Part shown: positions 51,909 to 64,000 of the stretch, one piece after another | Position numbering within the stretch: the first letter of the stretch is position 1 | Layout of the letters: every line of letters starts with the position of its first letter | Notes under the pieces: generated by a model | What the model saw: the letters and a program-made list of their open reading frames with translations, nothing else | Database searches by the model: none | Told to the model about the DNA's origin: nothing | Translations under genes and position numbers: made by a program | Origin: Fragilariopsis cylindrus CCMP1102 | Taxonomy: Eukaryota > Bacillariophyta > Bacillariophyceae > Bacillariales > Bacillariaceae | Assembly (NCBI GenBank): GCA_900095095.1 | Contig: FMBT01000488.1 | Coordinates: forward strand, 1 to 64,000 | DNA: 64,000 nt | Direction of reading: 5' to 3'

Positions 51909-53241
51909 ATGATGATGGAGAAATCAGATGATGAACAAACCGATGGTACTATTACCGATGATTCTGATTCTGATAATGGTGACAGGATGATGAAAACTAA
52001 AACGAAAAACTCATCAAGAGGTACATGGTTATATGGATTTGGAGGAGGAGGAGGTGGTGGTGAAGGACAGGAAGATGAACAGGAGGAAGAAAAACCTCAA
52101 CTTCAACATGATGAAGCTAATTTGAAGGTTCCAACTTTATTCAACACCAAAAATAATAGTAAATATGCTAAAGACTTACAAGAATATATGTACAAGCATA
52201 GTACATGCGGTGATTACATTGTTGATAATGTAATTTTTGTTGGTGCATGCTATATTTCAGGTGATTTTATTGAAGGATGCCTTTGTTCTACCGATCAAAT
52301 CTTAGGTATCTGTCAGATTACAGACTTTATTGAAACATCTTCTGGCATTATATTATATGACGATGATGATATGCATGATAAAGATTGTTTGATAGAAATC
52401 CTTGTCGATGAAAATGATGATCCGATTAAGGCAAAATTAATACAAGTGGAAATGAAAGGAACCTCATCGTGGTTGAATAGAACAAAAAAGCCAGTATTAC
52501 CATCAATACTGAAGAAGAAGAAGAATCCAAAGATACATACTATTATTCCAACTGAAGAAGAAGAACAAGGACAAGAAGAAAAGTCTCCTCGTTATGTTCC
52601 TCTATACGTCGTCGAAACTACAACCTCAGAAACAGCAGCAGCAGCAGCAGCGGCGGCGGCAATAGTAGTAGTTAGTACTCAAGACAAAGAAGAAAGATTG
52701 CCTTCGCCGGTGAATAAGGATATTTTAGAAACAAAATCAACAGTAGCGGCAGCACCAGTGACTGCAACAGCGACCACCACCACAACAACAACTGGCCGGG
52801 AACAACAACAACAACAACATCTAGCTAGAGTTTTGAAAGATGACGCAGTAGTAGTAGTGGTATTAGAGAAAGAAGTAATGCCAACAACAACACAACTACA
52901 GCCGCCAAAGAAGTAATAAAAAATCAGTAGTAGTAGTCGTAGAAAAAGAAGAAGAAGATCCAAGCAACATCAGTGATTACAACAATAACAATGACAACAG
53001 GAACAGGAACAGGAACAGGAACAGGAACAATAGCGTGGTAACAATAATTCCAGTACAAAGATCATTACGATTAGAGAATAAGGATTCATCAAAAGTCATT
53101 GCAGATAATGATACTGATGCTACTGATGCGACGAAGAAGAAATGGACGAAGAACAACAAGATATCGTTGTCGTTGTCATCATTGAAAAAGAAAACAAAGA
53201 AACTTAACAAATGGATGGAACATTTCACTTCATCGTTGTAA
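51909..53241 (+). CDS. Acidic/Lys-rich protein with one ordinary N-terminal domain
   Basis: The first frame runs from the ATG at 51909 (MMMEKSDDEQTDGT) to 52916. Upstream codons in frame are less protein-like, so this start is preferred. After an acidic leader, residues about 75-190 have balanced composition: KYAKDLQEYMYKHSTCGDYI, DNVIFVGACYISGDFIEGCL, ICQITDFIETSSGIILYDDD. I do not recognise this region. Then come Ala/Thr/Gln runs. A second frame continues as KKSVVVVVEKEEEDPSNISD through an Asn-Arg repeat to NKWMEHFTSSL, stopping at 53241. The two frames meet at an A6 run (about 52917-52924), so a single gene with a one-base sequence error there is likely. If not, the product ends at 52916. 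Confidence 0.55.
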
Positions 53242-54029
53242 GCTACTACGATTATTTCTGGTTTAAGTAAAAGAAGAAGATGAAGCAAATACAGCTCGGT
53301 TATTTTCATGACTAACCTAGCTACTGTGCTACTGCTACATTTGATTTGATTCTGTCTGCCTGTCACGGTACAGGTACGATGCGATGCGATGCAGCTCAAC
53401 GCAACGCATGAATGTGAATAAATGGTTAGATGAACGTACGTACGTCTTTTACAGAAGACGTGAGGCACTAATATAGGGACAACAGCAGCGTTTACACACA
53501 CATGCAAACATGCACATGCACGCGTACACAAACACGAATATACTGTAAACACAAACAAAAATGTAAAGAGTAGATAAACATGATATGCGTTCTAAGAAAT
53601 AAACAGTATACAAAGCTAATTATAAATAAGTGACACAGTAACGCATAATAGTAATAGTAATACAGAATAATTATACAATATAGATTTGATCTATCTTTTG
53701 TCTTTCTTGAGTGACGATCTATAAATTCTTAATTTTCAGTTCTGTGTAGTGGCTTGTTCCCATATCACCCCCCACGTTATACCAGGCATTAGCATCTAGC
53801 ATTAACACTTGAATTTGAATCCAAAATTGTCGCTACTGGTTCCATGAAAGTTGTTGTTGGCTTTCTTGTTGTTATTCTTTGAAGCAATTCCGAAAGTAGT
53901 TCCGGTGGAGTTTTTGTTTTTATAATAATTTCAAAATCTTTAATTGCTTGTACAATTAGATACATTTGCTTACGAATATTTTTTCGTTGTATACGATTCT
54001 GTTTTGTATAACGTTGAAGTGATAGTATA
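53242..54029. other. Intergenic: no gene seen
   Basis: GATGCGATGCG and CACATGCA repeats lie at about 53371-53395 and 53494-53525. The open frames are shadows of repeats. Confidence 0.4.
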
Positions 54030-54936
54030 TCAGTTCAGCAATAATATTGGAAACAAACCAAGTTCCTTCATTTTTAGAGCGAAAACAGCCGATAATTCGA
54101 TATGTTTGAGTTCTTCTGGTGTCCACCATAAGGTTGACTTGTTGTCGTCGTCGTAGATTACCTTGTACCTACAAATTCCCTTCGTGGTGGTAGAGGAGGA
54201 GGACAACGACGATAGTTGCTTCTGTTGTCCGAATGATTTCTTCATCGGACTCATCATCGGACTCTTTTTCTCGTTGGAGGGACGAGCCCCTACTTCTGAT
54301 ACCAAGTCGAACCGGACAGTAAGTTTCCGTTTCTTGGTGGTCTGCTTTTTGCGTCGGACGATGATGTTGCTGCTGCTGCTGCTGCTACTTATTGGATCGT
54401 CCATCGTGGTGCTTTCTTTTTCTACTACCAGAGATACCACGGCTGATGCTGTTGACATCATGTAGTCTGGTTCTTGGATTTGTCGTTCCTGCTCGTCATT
54501 ATTTGAGGCTGAAGGATTTATGCCCTCCTCTTCCCTCAGCGGTCCTTCACTAGTAGTATCTTCGGGTGGAGAAAGGTGGTCTTCTTCTTGTTCTTCTTCC
54601 GAAAGCAGCATTGCCATCTTGCGTTTGTTATTGATGCTGCGTGTTGATGTTGTTGAGCTTCTCCTACTAATATTGCAGACGAGCGCGGCGACGAGCGATA
54701 TGATACGTTCTTCTTTATGCCATCATCATATATATACTCGCTGCAACTTCCTTTAATACTACTATTGAAGGTGGCTGTTTCTTCTTCTTCTTCGGGAAGA
54801 TCAGGATAAGAAGACAAAGATGATGGATTTTGATTGGTTGTAACAAATTTTGAAAAGGATAAGGACTAGTGCGCCTTCGAAAGGCAACAGAAGTATTCAA
54901 ATTGGAGTTGTTCAAGTTAGTAGTAGAAGACAGCAT
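54030..54936 (-). CDS. Small Tudor-like domain protein, frames uncertain
   Basis: The best-supported part is the frame 54617-54030. It has an acidic N-terminus (MAMLLSEEEQEEDHLS), Ser runs, a basic patch RRKKQTTKKRKLTVRFDL, and a C-terminal stretch GICRYKVIYDDDNKSTLWWTPEELKHIEL. The Y-x-V-x-Y-D-D-D ... W-T-x-E-E-L pattern resembles the short Tudor-like modules of algal chromatin proteins; the methyltransferase at 31705 has a related one. Upstream frames from an ATG at 54936 (MLSSTTNLNNSNLNTSVAFR) and from about 54817 (SSYPDLPEEEEETATF) also look protein-like. The true gene may therefore begin at 54936 and carry two frame breaks or a small intron. The extent upstream of 54617 is a guess. Confidence 0.48.
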
Positions 54937-56099
54937 CTTAATGTTATCAGCAGTTTTGTTGAGGGCTTTGGTTGGGAGCGATACAAGCTAGTGCCTGTTT
55001 GTGGAAACGAATGAAGAGAAAAGTAGTGCGATGAGATAGATCCAGTCAAATAATAATAATGTGAGTATGTAGTGGATGAACTAAGCTAACAATTTGTTTT
55101 CGAGTCTTTGTTTGTTTGCTTTTCGAGAGAGGAAAGATAGATAATTGCAGAAACAATTATGATGCTTCAGTTTCTATTGAGTTTTTACTTACGCTGGATT
55201 GTGTGTGGATGTTTGCGTGAGCTCTTGCCTACGAATTGTCAAAGTATCATCCGGGAGATATACTGCAAAAACAAATGCGAATTTGGTTATGACTGTAAGG
55301 AAAGAGAGAAAAGCCAAGTCAAAAGTGGTGTAAGCGTAAGTTGTTGTATTGCGAAACCAAAACAACGCCGCCAATAGTCTGCGTTTGTCTATAGTACAAG
55401 CATGGGTCATAAAAATGCCACATTTAAAAACGGTATTAATAATCGCAGCAGTTCCGATTGGGAGTGATTCGTTCATTTCAGTTATATATTATTCTGTTCT
55501 TTACTCGTCGTAATGAAGACTTAGCTATTTATTGACAAAACGCATGCTACGACATCTGCAAAACGCATGCTGACTACGACATTGGAACGCATTGCTATTG
55601 TATTTTTTAAATCGCTGATACAGTATCGCAGTTCCTCCGATTGGGGATAAAAAGACTTCACTCTTGAGAGAAGTACTTCGCATCGCCTAATAAACGGAGA
55701 AACTAATTTAGAAAAGTACTAAAATCAATTATTGACACCGCTACGTTATCATTCATTCACGATTCGAAGTTATTGAATAAAAATCAATAAGTATATTAAT
55801 CCTTGTCATCGGCGATTACGTTTTAAAGTAAAGTCATATAACAGCCGCTACATAGTGTACACGACATAGACTTTGAAGCCTGCTTAGAGCATCATCTTTC
55901 CTATTCTTTTGGTTATCATATTTCGATGTCTACCGTCGCCGCGGGTCACCTCGTCACATGGCAAGGCATACTGAGCTTATCTTCCAGGGGCTATGGAAAT
56001 TAAGTTATTAGCAACTAAACTGAATTTTGAAATTATATGTTTTCATTATGATGGATGCCTTTCCTGATCCATTCTAGCTGGTAAAGTCTAACAATGGTC
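54937..56099. other. Intergenic: no gene seen
   Basis: ACGCATGCT/ACGACAT words repeat at about 55540-55590. The open frames below 100 codons are featureless. Confidence 0.4.
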
Positions 56100-58374
56100 T
56101 ATTTTAAAAGTAAATAAAGTACCGCATACAATGATATGCAAAGTCAATGGCTGAACTGTGTAAGAGGGTATAAATTAGAGCAGGTAATGGCGTCTGAGGT
56201 AAATGCTGCACTGTACACAAAGTAGTAGAAGCAACAACTTGAATGAGGATGTACTGTGCATTTTGTGTAGACTTCTGAATGTAAATGTTGCATTGAGAGG
56301 TAAAGGATGGCAACATTATTGATATACTACTGATGACATGGAGATCCACTCCCTGCTGTTATATGCGTAAATTGTCTATTACTGTCAACCAATCAATATT
56401 ATGAAATGATACAAGGAACAAACACTGCACTGCTGCTAATACTGTGTAATTTTTGTGTTTGCATTTCTTGGCGTAAACTGCATTGAGATAAAGAACAACA
56501 ATACTGGTGTTTAACTGGTGGTTCCATTCCTCGTGTTGCATAGCATGAATACATAATATATGCTTGTTTCATCTATGCATGTCAATCAAATAATATGAAA
56601 CAACAGCAGCAACAACAACTGTTGCTACCCTACATGCAAAAGTGACACTCTACTACACCAATGTCAACCAATTTCTATGAAGCAACAACAACAACTATCC
56701 TTTATTTATTTTATTTGACTAAGAATTTGAATGGAAAACCATTCCATCAACATGACAATTGGAATTCAGTTGACAGTACCTCCATTGATATTGATCTGAT
56801 TAGTACAAACTTACCAGACAAGGATCATATATATCGATACGCTTAATAGGGAGGAAAAGTTTCAGCGTAATTCTTTCATCAAGCGTAGGAATGGGAATGA
56901 AAAATTTGAATTGCCACAAGAGGTGCATAAGAGAGTGAGGGTTCTGAATTCAATAATAGAGTTACTATCTAGATAAATTTAAATAGTAATGCAAGAGTGT
57001 CTACTACCATTGTTTATATGATAATTTTTACAGTTTTTGTTTCATTAAAAGATCCCATTATCAATGGGTATTTGTTTGGCATGCAGGTTATTGTGAAACA
57101 ATAATTGACATGCTATGCTGTGCTTTGCTATGAGAATTTGATGTGCATTTTTCATGTGCATAGTAAATGCAGTATTAAGAGGTATGTACTGCTTGTAAAT
57201 TTTTGCATGTATAAAAGTTGTATTGAGAGGTAAAGGAGGATAGGTAAAGGAGGATAACAGTGTTGGCATATCACAATGGTACACCTCACAACACACTCCC
57301 CTGTTGCATGTATGTTCTATCTATTCTTTTTAACCAAACATTAGAAAGCAACCAAAGCAAAAACTGCTGCCATGTGGGAATGGTTTGTGCACTTCTCATA
57401 AACTTTTACATATCATAAGTAATGGTAGCATTATGAGGCAATTATTGCAAAGGACACCATTATTTGGATATCACTTGTAAATACATTGGTGTCACATGCA
57501 GGTTTATCTCTATTCTTACCAGCCAACCAACATGAACTGATATTGCTACTGCTGTGGGAGAGAATGATTTGTGCAGAGGGAAAGGAAGATAACATTAGTC
57601 ACTGGTATTATATATATCACTGGTACATTCATCCATGTAGCATGCAGGCTTTAACTATTCCTGCTACTAACCAAACAATTTGAAACAAAAACAACAGCAC
57701 TCAGCAACAACATAGAGCATTTGTCTAATTGTTATTTTGAGAGGTAGATAACAAGGACGGAGGATGGCAGTACTAAGTAGTACATAACACTGGAGGCACA
57801 CAAACACACATCATGTCCACTACTCCCTGTTCCATGCTTTGCTTATCAATATCTGTGGACCAAACAATTTGAAACAACAACATTATAATGCAAAGGAAGA
57901 TACAACATTACTGGTATATCAAAATAGCAACAACTAACTGCAATTGGGAGAATTTTGTGTTGTGAACTTTTCCTTGTTGTAAAGAGTATACTGTTTTTGA
58001 GGGGAAAGGACACCAGCAATATTGTTGGTGTATCACTGTTGGACCCACTTAGTTTATGCTGCACGATGACATGCTTCTTTTGTCTATTCCTATCAACCAA
58101 TCAGTATGAAACAACAACAGGAACTGCTGCTGCCATGAAAATTTGTTGTGCACTTTTTGTGCACTTCCCTTGTAAGAACAATGATATTGTTGGTGTATCA
58201 TCACTATTAATGGATTCAACACCCCTGTTGGATAAGGGCATGCTAATCTTATCTAATTCTCTGGTCAATCAAACATTATGGAGCAGCAATAACGCGGAAA
58301 TGCTGCTGTTTTCTGTACACTTCTTGTAAACTTATACTGCACGTAAAGTTTAATCTAACTCATTGACTTACTAT

Positions 58375-58409
<35 letters not shown>

Positions 58410-59340
58410 GTTGTGTAAAGGCTGTGGTGGCGCAGGTAGCAGCACTGGTGTATCCTCTCCTGGTGCATGCACATTTTGTTTAGTTCTATTCCTGCAAACC
58501 TACCAGTACAACATCAATAAAAACAACAACTAACTGCTGGGTGAAATCTGTTGTATACAACATTATAAGTATCTAGTACACCCCCTTACTGGTACATGCA
58601 TGATTTATCTATTCCTATCAACCAGACAATACAAAACACTATATAAGTATCATGGCAAGCTGCTGTGTGAGAATTTGTTGTGTATTTTTCCTAAGTAAGT
58701 ATCATGACAAAATGCTGTGTGAGAAGTTGTTGTGCATTTTCCAAATGTAAAGGGCAGCAATATATTGTGTGTGTGTGTGTGTGTGTGTCACTGTTGGATC
58801 CACTCCTGTTGCACAAGGGTATGCGCTTATTTCTCCTGTCAACCAAATAGTATGGAGCAACAATAACCAGTAGAACTGCTGCTCTGTGCTTTGTGCACTT
58901 CCTATAAACTTTTGCATCTAATAATGGTTGTATTGAGAGGCATAATAAGACAACAATACTGGTGTATCACTGACTGGTGGACCCACTCCTGTCTGCATAT
59001 TATGGGCACACTGCACATGCTAAGATAAATTGAGGTAAATAAATAATATGGCAGGAACACTGCGCTGATCACACTTGAATTTTTAAAGGCAACAAGGAGC
59101 AAAGAGACAGCTTTAAAATGTTTTGATTTGAGATAAAAAGCATAATCAAGAACTGCTGCTGAGTGAGAAGGATTTAAAGGTTGTATTATTGTGAGATGAG
59201 AGAGGCAAGAGAGAGGATAATGCTAGATATACCATTGGTATATCACTGGTGCATATCCAATTGTTTCATCTTTTCTCTCCTGTCAACCAATAACAATATA
59301 TCATGAAACAAAGCAATTATAGTAACTGGTGTTTGACAAT
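56100..59340. repeat. Degenerate satellite-like region, unit roughly 180-240 bases
   Basis: A loose consensus recurs at least ten times: CAACCAA..AATATGAAACAACAAC, AACTGCTGCTGTG, AATTTGTTGTGCACTTT, TAAACTTTTGCAT, TTGAGAGGTAAAGGA, TGGTGTATCACTGGT, then CATGCATG..TATCTATTCCTGTCAACCAA. CAACCAA-type anchors lie near 56387, 56667, 57333, 57522, 57668, 57858, 58094, 58266, 58620, 58840 and 59286. Irregular spacing shows old copies with indels. It also carries a TA run at about 58379-58406 and a GT run at about 58767-58788. No gene is visible. Confidence 0.75.
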
Positions 59341-60014
59341 TTGTTGTTTATTCTATATGAAAATCTGCATTCCTCTAAACGAATAACTAATAATGCGTAC
59401 AATATACGACATAAAAGTAATTACCCGTGCGACGTACAGTAGTAGTTACATTACTGTAGGACTACATGTTGTGCGTCATATACTATTATTAAGTTACCGT
59501 AAAGAAGTCTCATTTATTTAAAGTTTACATAAGCCATTGGGTCATTTCGAGGCTTTGTGACATAATATCTTTAAGGCCGGCGCGATAATGTTGTGTATAG
59601 TAAAAAAAGTAAAATATACTAATGTAGCAGAACCAACGCATATTAAAAAATGTAAAAAATCATTGAATTCAACATCAACATCAAATATTCATATCGATCA
59701 TAGCCGGCATTAATATCAACGGCATTTCTGTTTACAGGGGGAAGAACCAATCTATCTACCGAATCTAAGATACCCATACATGTATGTTCGGAACCAAAAC
59801 AGAAAAAGAGAGGAGAAATTAAAGAGAACCGAAAGAACGAGAGATATTGGAAGACTTTGACGTGCGTGCCAATTATTAACTCTTTTGCGGACGACAACGG
59901 CAACGACAACGACAACAACGGTGATCGTAGGAGAGAAGAGGCAGAGAAGAGGAATTGAACTGCATGAAAAGAAAGAGAGAGAGAGAGAGCATCTTTTTCA
60001 AATATACTACTACA
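59341..60014. promoter_or_regulatory. Upstream region of the large EEP-like gene
   Basis: ACGACAACGGCAACGACAACG repeats lie at about 59890-59920 and a GA run at about 59974-59988, then ATACTACTACA directly before the ATG at 60015. No other gene is seen. The promoter role is inferred from position. Confidence 0.4.
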
Positions 60015-62117
60015 ATGCCGTCATCATCGTCATTAAAAAAATCAAAATCAAATTCAAAATCAAAATCAAAACAAAATGATTATTATCGAAAGACAGAAGA
60101 GGCTATTCTAAATTCTTTAGCTCCACGACCACGACCACCGCCGCTACCACCCCCACCCCCACCACTAAACAACGATGATATACAACAACAAGAATCATTT
60201 TCTTCATGGGAATCATCATTATCTATACCATCAACGACACACACTGATGATGATGATGATGATGATGCTTCTCCTCAAGCAGTGGTGGTGGAATCCAAAA
60301 AGAAGACGAAGAAAAAGAATAATGCTGTGATAGTGGACACAGCTGTAGACGACTCGATGAAACAGAAAAGTTCCACCATCCGCAGTAAAAAAGGTAGCAA
60401 AGAAGCAAATAATGATAATGATAGTAATGAAAAAGAAGAAAACAGACGACGACGACGACGACGACGAAGTAGTAGTCCAACATCCAATAATAATAAATCG
60501 AGAACTAGTAGTAAGACTCCTATTATGAATAATAATAATAGGAAAGAAGTCTCCTCTCCGAGGAAGAAAAAGGACGGCATCACACGCAGCCACAGCAGCC
60601 ACAGCAGCAGTGTTATTAGTAAGCCTACTACTACTACTACTACTACTCCGGAGAAGAAGAAAGAATTATTAAAGAAAAAAAGTAGTAGTGGTAGTCTTGA
60701 TTCGTCATCGTCGATGAAGAAAAAGGACGGCATCACACGCAGCAATAGCAGCAGCAATAGCAGCAGCAGTAGTAGTAAGCCTACTAATAATACTAATACG
60801 AAAAAGAAGGAATTACTAAGGAAGAAAAGTGGCGGTAGTCTTGATTCGTCATCGTCGAAGAAAAAAAACAAAGTACTACCACCACGCAACAAAAAGAAAG
60901 AAGAAGTGGCTATTACTGATGACGATGACGATGATGACGACGATGATGATGATGATGATGACGATGTTGACGATCACGAATATGAAATAGAAATAGAACA
61001 AGGACAAGGACGGGAACATCGAAGTAGAAATAGGTCATCAAATTCAAACAAGAAAAGTGAGGTAAGGAATAAAATAAAAAGAAGTAGGAGTTTTGATGAT
61101 TCAAGTAGTCGAACAAGACCACCAGTACCACCACTACCAGCAGTAGAATCAGTAGTAGAATCAGAATCACGACGTCCACCAGTATTAAAAACAAAATCAA
61201 TGCATTCAAATTCGAAACAATTACGTCCACCAATAATAAAATCAAAATCATCCGAATTGAAACAATTATCATCACCATCCTCATCACGACGTCCACCAAT
61301 ATTAAAATCAAAATCATCAGGATTAAAACAATTATCATCACCATCATCATCACGACGTCCACCAATAATAAGATCACAATCATCAGAATTGAAACAATTA
61401 TCATCACCATCATCATCATCGCAGCACTCATCATCATCATTTTCATCATCATACTTACCACAATTATCATCAAAATCAAATTTACCATTCCAATTACCAC
61501 CAGTAAATCGTAGTAGTAATCCAGATCCAAATGCAATAGTGAATATTATGATATGTACAGCAAATTTAGGGAATGCACGTCCTGATTTTAAATCATGGAA
61601 TGAATGGATACCAAAAGATGGAAAATTAATTCAAACAACTAAATTTCCTATACTAATGAAACCACCACCACTACAACCACCACCACCACCACTCCAACAA
61701 CTGCAATTTCTACAACCATCAAATTTAAATCAAAATCAAAATAATAATATAAACTCACTACATCAATCACATTCATCACACCCATCATCACAATTTGGTG
61801 GTGGAAGAGGTCGAGGTGGTCAAGGACGGGGAATGGTAGAAAGAAGAGGAAGTAGTGTAGGAGGTGTAGGAGGTGGAGGTGGGATGGATAGAAGAGGTAC
61901 TAAAAGTAGTGGTAGTATTGTAGGAGGACGTGGTCGAGGACGGGGAATGACAGAAAGAAGAGGAAGTAATGTAGGAGTAGGTGGAGGTGGAGGTGAGATG
62001 GAAAGACAACGTCCATCAGAACAACAACAACAACAACATCATCGAGGGCGAGGACAACAAATTCAAAGAACAGGCAGCGGAGGAGGTAGTAGGGGTATAG
62101 AAGAACGTGGTTCATTG

Positions 62118-62151
<34 letters not shown>

Positions 62152-64000
62152 GAGATAATGGAAGAAGAGGGGGGAGAGGATTACAACCACCTCAATCTTC
62201 TCCTGCTTCTCCTGCTTCTTCTTCAGTAGTAAGTCGAGGAGGACGTGGTGGACGTGGTGGACGTGGTGGACGTGGTGGACGTGGTGGACGTGGTGGACGT
62301 GGAGTAGAAGGACAACAATACCGTAGTAATAAACCTCCTCCTCCCCGTGGAACAATGAGAAGTAGACCACGTAGAAATAGTGATAGTGATACTGATAGTA
62401 GTGTTAGTGGTAGTACAAGTAATGATGATGAGATCGTAACAGACAATGTGTCATTAGAATTTACATCAGATGATAATGATGACAATTTTCTTCAGTTTGG
62501 ACCATCTGCAACAGCAACAGCACAAGCAGAAACAGAACCAAAAGCAAAGATAAAAGCAAAATCATCATTAAAAGCAAAAACAGATGACTGCAAGAAAAAT
62601 GATGGTGATGATAATCTATCACCATCATCACTCAAAGATTCAATTAAAGATTATGGATATGGAATAGTTTTAAAATCATCAGAAGATGAGGATAAACAAT
62701 TGCAGTCGCAGTCGCAACAGCAACATCAACTGCAAAAGTCACCTCCGGATCCTCAATTACCAACGCCACGACGACGACGTAGCTCTTCCTTTGGTGACGA
62801 CAAAGATAACAGTATCAGTCACGACGAGAAGGTTCCTTTTACCCAAAGTAGTCATAGTCATGCTAGGATGCGTCGTCGATCTTCCATGGGCAGTACACAG
62901 TGTAGTAATCAAAGCAATAATAATCATAATAATAATAAAAACAATAGTGGTGGTCGTATTTTTGACGCTACTCCTGCTACTGCTCCACGAGAAGAAACAA
63001 AAGAAGAAGAAGAAAAGGAGATTCAAATACATTACCACAATAATAGTAATAGTGATGGTAGTGGACAACATCAACAATGCTGTTATGATATTATTGTAAT
63101 AGGGATGCAAGAGGCAACATTTTCAACAAGTAGTGATAATAAAATTATTCATGAAGAGGAGAAGAGATTGAAAAAAGAACGAAAAAGGGTAATGGAATTA
63201 GAAAAGGAACGAAAGAAGGAGGAGAAAAAGAATGATAAGGAGAAATTGAAGAAATCAAATTCAAATCCAAAGTCGGATGAATCCTTACAAAATATTACTA
63301 GTAGTAAAGATAGTGAAGGAGATAGCAACTCTTCTGATGATAATGATTTATCATTTGATGAAGACGACTACGACGACGACGAGGATGATGATGATTATTC
63401 TTTATCAAGCAGTTCCTCAGATGAATCTGACGATGAAAATTACGATGACGACGATAGTGATTATAATATGGTGAGTCATGGTACAAGTAGTGGCGATATT
63501 GAAGACAGCGACGACGACGATGATACTTTGGGAGCAGCATCACTGAAGGCAGGAAAGGAGAAAAAGAAAAAGAAGAAAGGACTCATTAAACGTGCAAGGA
63601 AGAAGGTTGGTAAAGGAATAAAGAAAATATCAAAGGTAGCATCTAAAACAGCAAAAACAGTCGACACGTTTGCTGGTGCCGGGAAAAATCACACATCCCG
63701 TCCCATACCTACTATTACTGCGTCATCATTACTAAAACCACCGTCATCGTTATCGCTATCAATAACAGCAACAGCAGCAGCAACTCCTTTAACTGGAAAG
63801 GAATCGAATACTGGTACTAGTACTGATACTTCTGCTGAATGTGACGATGGTATAACTTCAAAAGAAGTAAAGGAAATAATTGATGATGGTGCATCATCTA
63901 TTATTCCTACGATACATTCTGTAGTATCATGTGAGGATGATAACGATGAGATTATCAAACAAAATAAGAATGTCAAAGTCCCCACAAAAGAATGGACCGA
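60015..64000 (+). CDS. Giant EEP/inositol-phosphatase-like protein with inserted RGG and acidic regions (partial)
   Basis: An uninterrupted frame runs from the ATG at 60015 to the right edge, over 1320 codons. Two separated stretches match the endonuclease/exonuclease/phosphatase fold. The first strand is NAIVNIMICTANLGNARPDF..WNEWIPKDG (about residues 508-540). The second is CCYDIIVIGMQEATF (about 1023-1037), the I-x-G-x-Q-E element that holds the catalytic metal-binding Glu. About 480 residues lie between them. They contain Gly/Arg repeats, including a 9-base minisatellite encoding GGRGGRGGRG (about 62238-62301), Gln and Ser runs, and RRRSSMGS-like kinase sites. The first 500 residues are Lys/Ser/Asp-rich, with Ser-Pro-Pro repeats. 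After the second motif come charged coils (KERKRVMELEKERKKEEKK) and a basic KGLIKRARKKVGKGIKK segment. The remaining catalytic motifs (SDH, GDxN) must lie beyond the edge. It may be an inositol 5-phosphatase or sphingomyelinase-like enzyme; this cannot be settled here. Confidence 0.72.

Noticed and set aside
60223-61536. Long minus-strand frames rich in Phe, Leu and Met
   Set aside because: They are antisense shadows of the Lys/Ser/Asp-rich giant gene.

Overview
The window looks like nuclear DNA of a diatom or a close stramenopile relative. It is AT-rich. The genes are spaced about 1-3 kb apart on both strands with no operons, and the introns are short with GTAAGT or GTACGT donors. The proteins carry very long runs of Asp, Ser, Asn, Thr or Gln between folded domains. 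Diatom-like families are present: a DUF6824-type protein, a secreted protein with a Pro-Thr-Ala-Ala tail, a fused double-domain fluoride exporter and a secreted beta-barrel pair. I cannot name the species.

Layout. 1-1804 (-): 5' part of a type II membrane protein of unknown function. 2094-4130: an internally deleted PIF/Harbinger DNA transposon. 4672-6840 (-): DUF6824-like protein. 7662-10263 (+): AAAP amino-acid transporter. 10406-11113 (-): low-complexity ORF. 11402-12451 (-): METTL24-like membrane methyltransferase. 13941-14333 (+): small ORF. 15098-16105 (+): SNAP-25-like Qbc-SNARE. 16263-19280: repeat island A. 19780-22167 (+): FEX/CrcB fluoride exporter. 22600-23130 (-): remnant of a Pro/Ser-rich surface protein. 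23265-24880 (-): 2H phosphoesterase. 25774-26778 (+): stand-alone DExH-helicase OB-fold protein with RGG ends. 27168-27959 (-): dirigent/AOC-like secreted protein. 28919-30599 (+): GH16 beta-glucanase. 31705-35081 (+): five-exon cytosine-C5 methyltransferase with a Tudor-like module. 35345-38500: repeat island B. 38776-43851 (-): 1691-residue disordered protein. 45889-47211 (-): three-exon paralogue of the 27 kb secreted protein. 48607-50106 (+): secreted PT-repeat protein. 50881-51302: candidate MITE. 51909-53241 (+): acidic/Lys-rich protein. 54030-54936 (-): small Tudor-like protein. 56100-59340: a degenerate satellite. 60015 to the right edge (+): a very large endonuclease/exonuclease/phosphatase-like protein.

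The genes do not form one pathway. They cover membrane transport (amino acids, fluoride), secretion and the cell surface (SNARE, two barrel proteins, PT-repeat protein, GH16), RNA or phosphoester chemistry (2H, OB-fold/RGG, EEP) and chromatin (methyltransferase, Tudor-like proteins).

Three points deserve most attention. First, at least four recognisable conserved genes break frame once or twice next to short homopolymers or microsatellites, which suggests uncorrected long-read errors more than true pseudogenes. Second, the methyltransferase has a compact core like that of small phage enzymes, placed behind a Tudor-like reader. Third, two repeat islands 16 kb apart share a roughly nucleosome-length (about 190 bp) tandem monomer and an end segment in opposite orientation.
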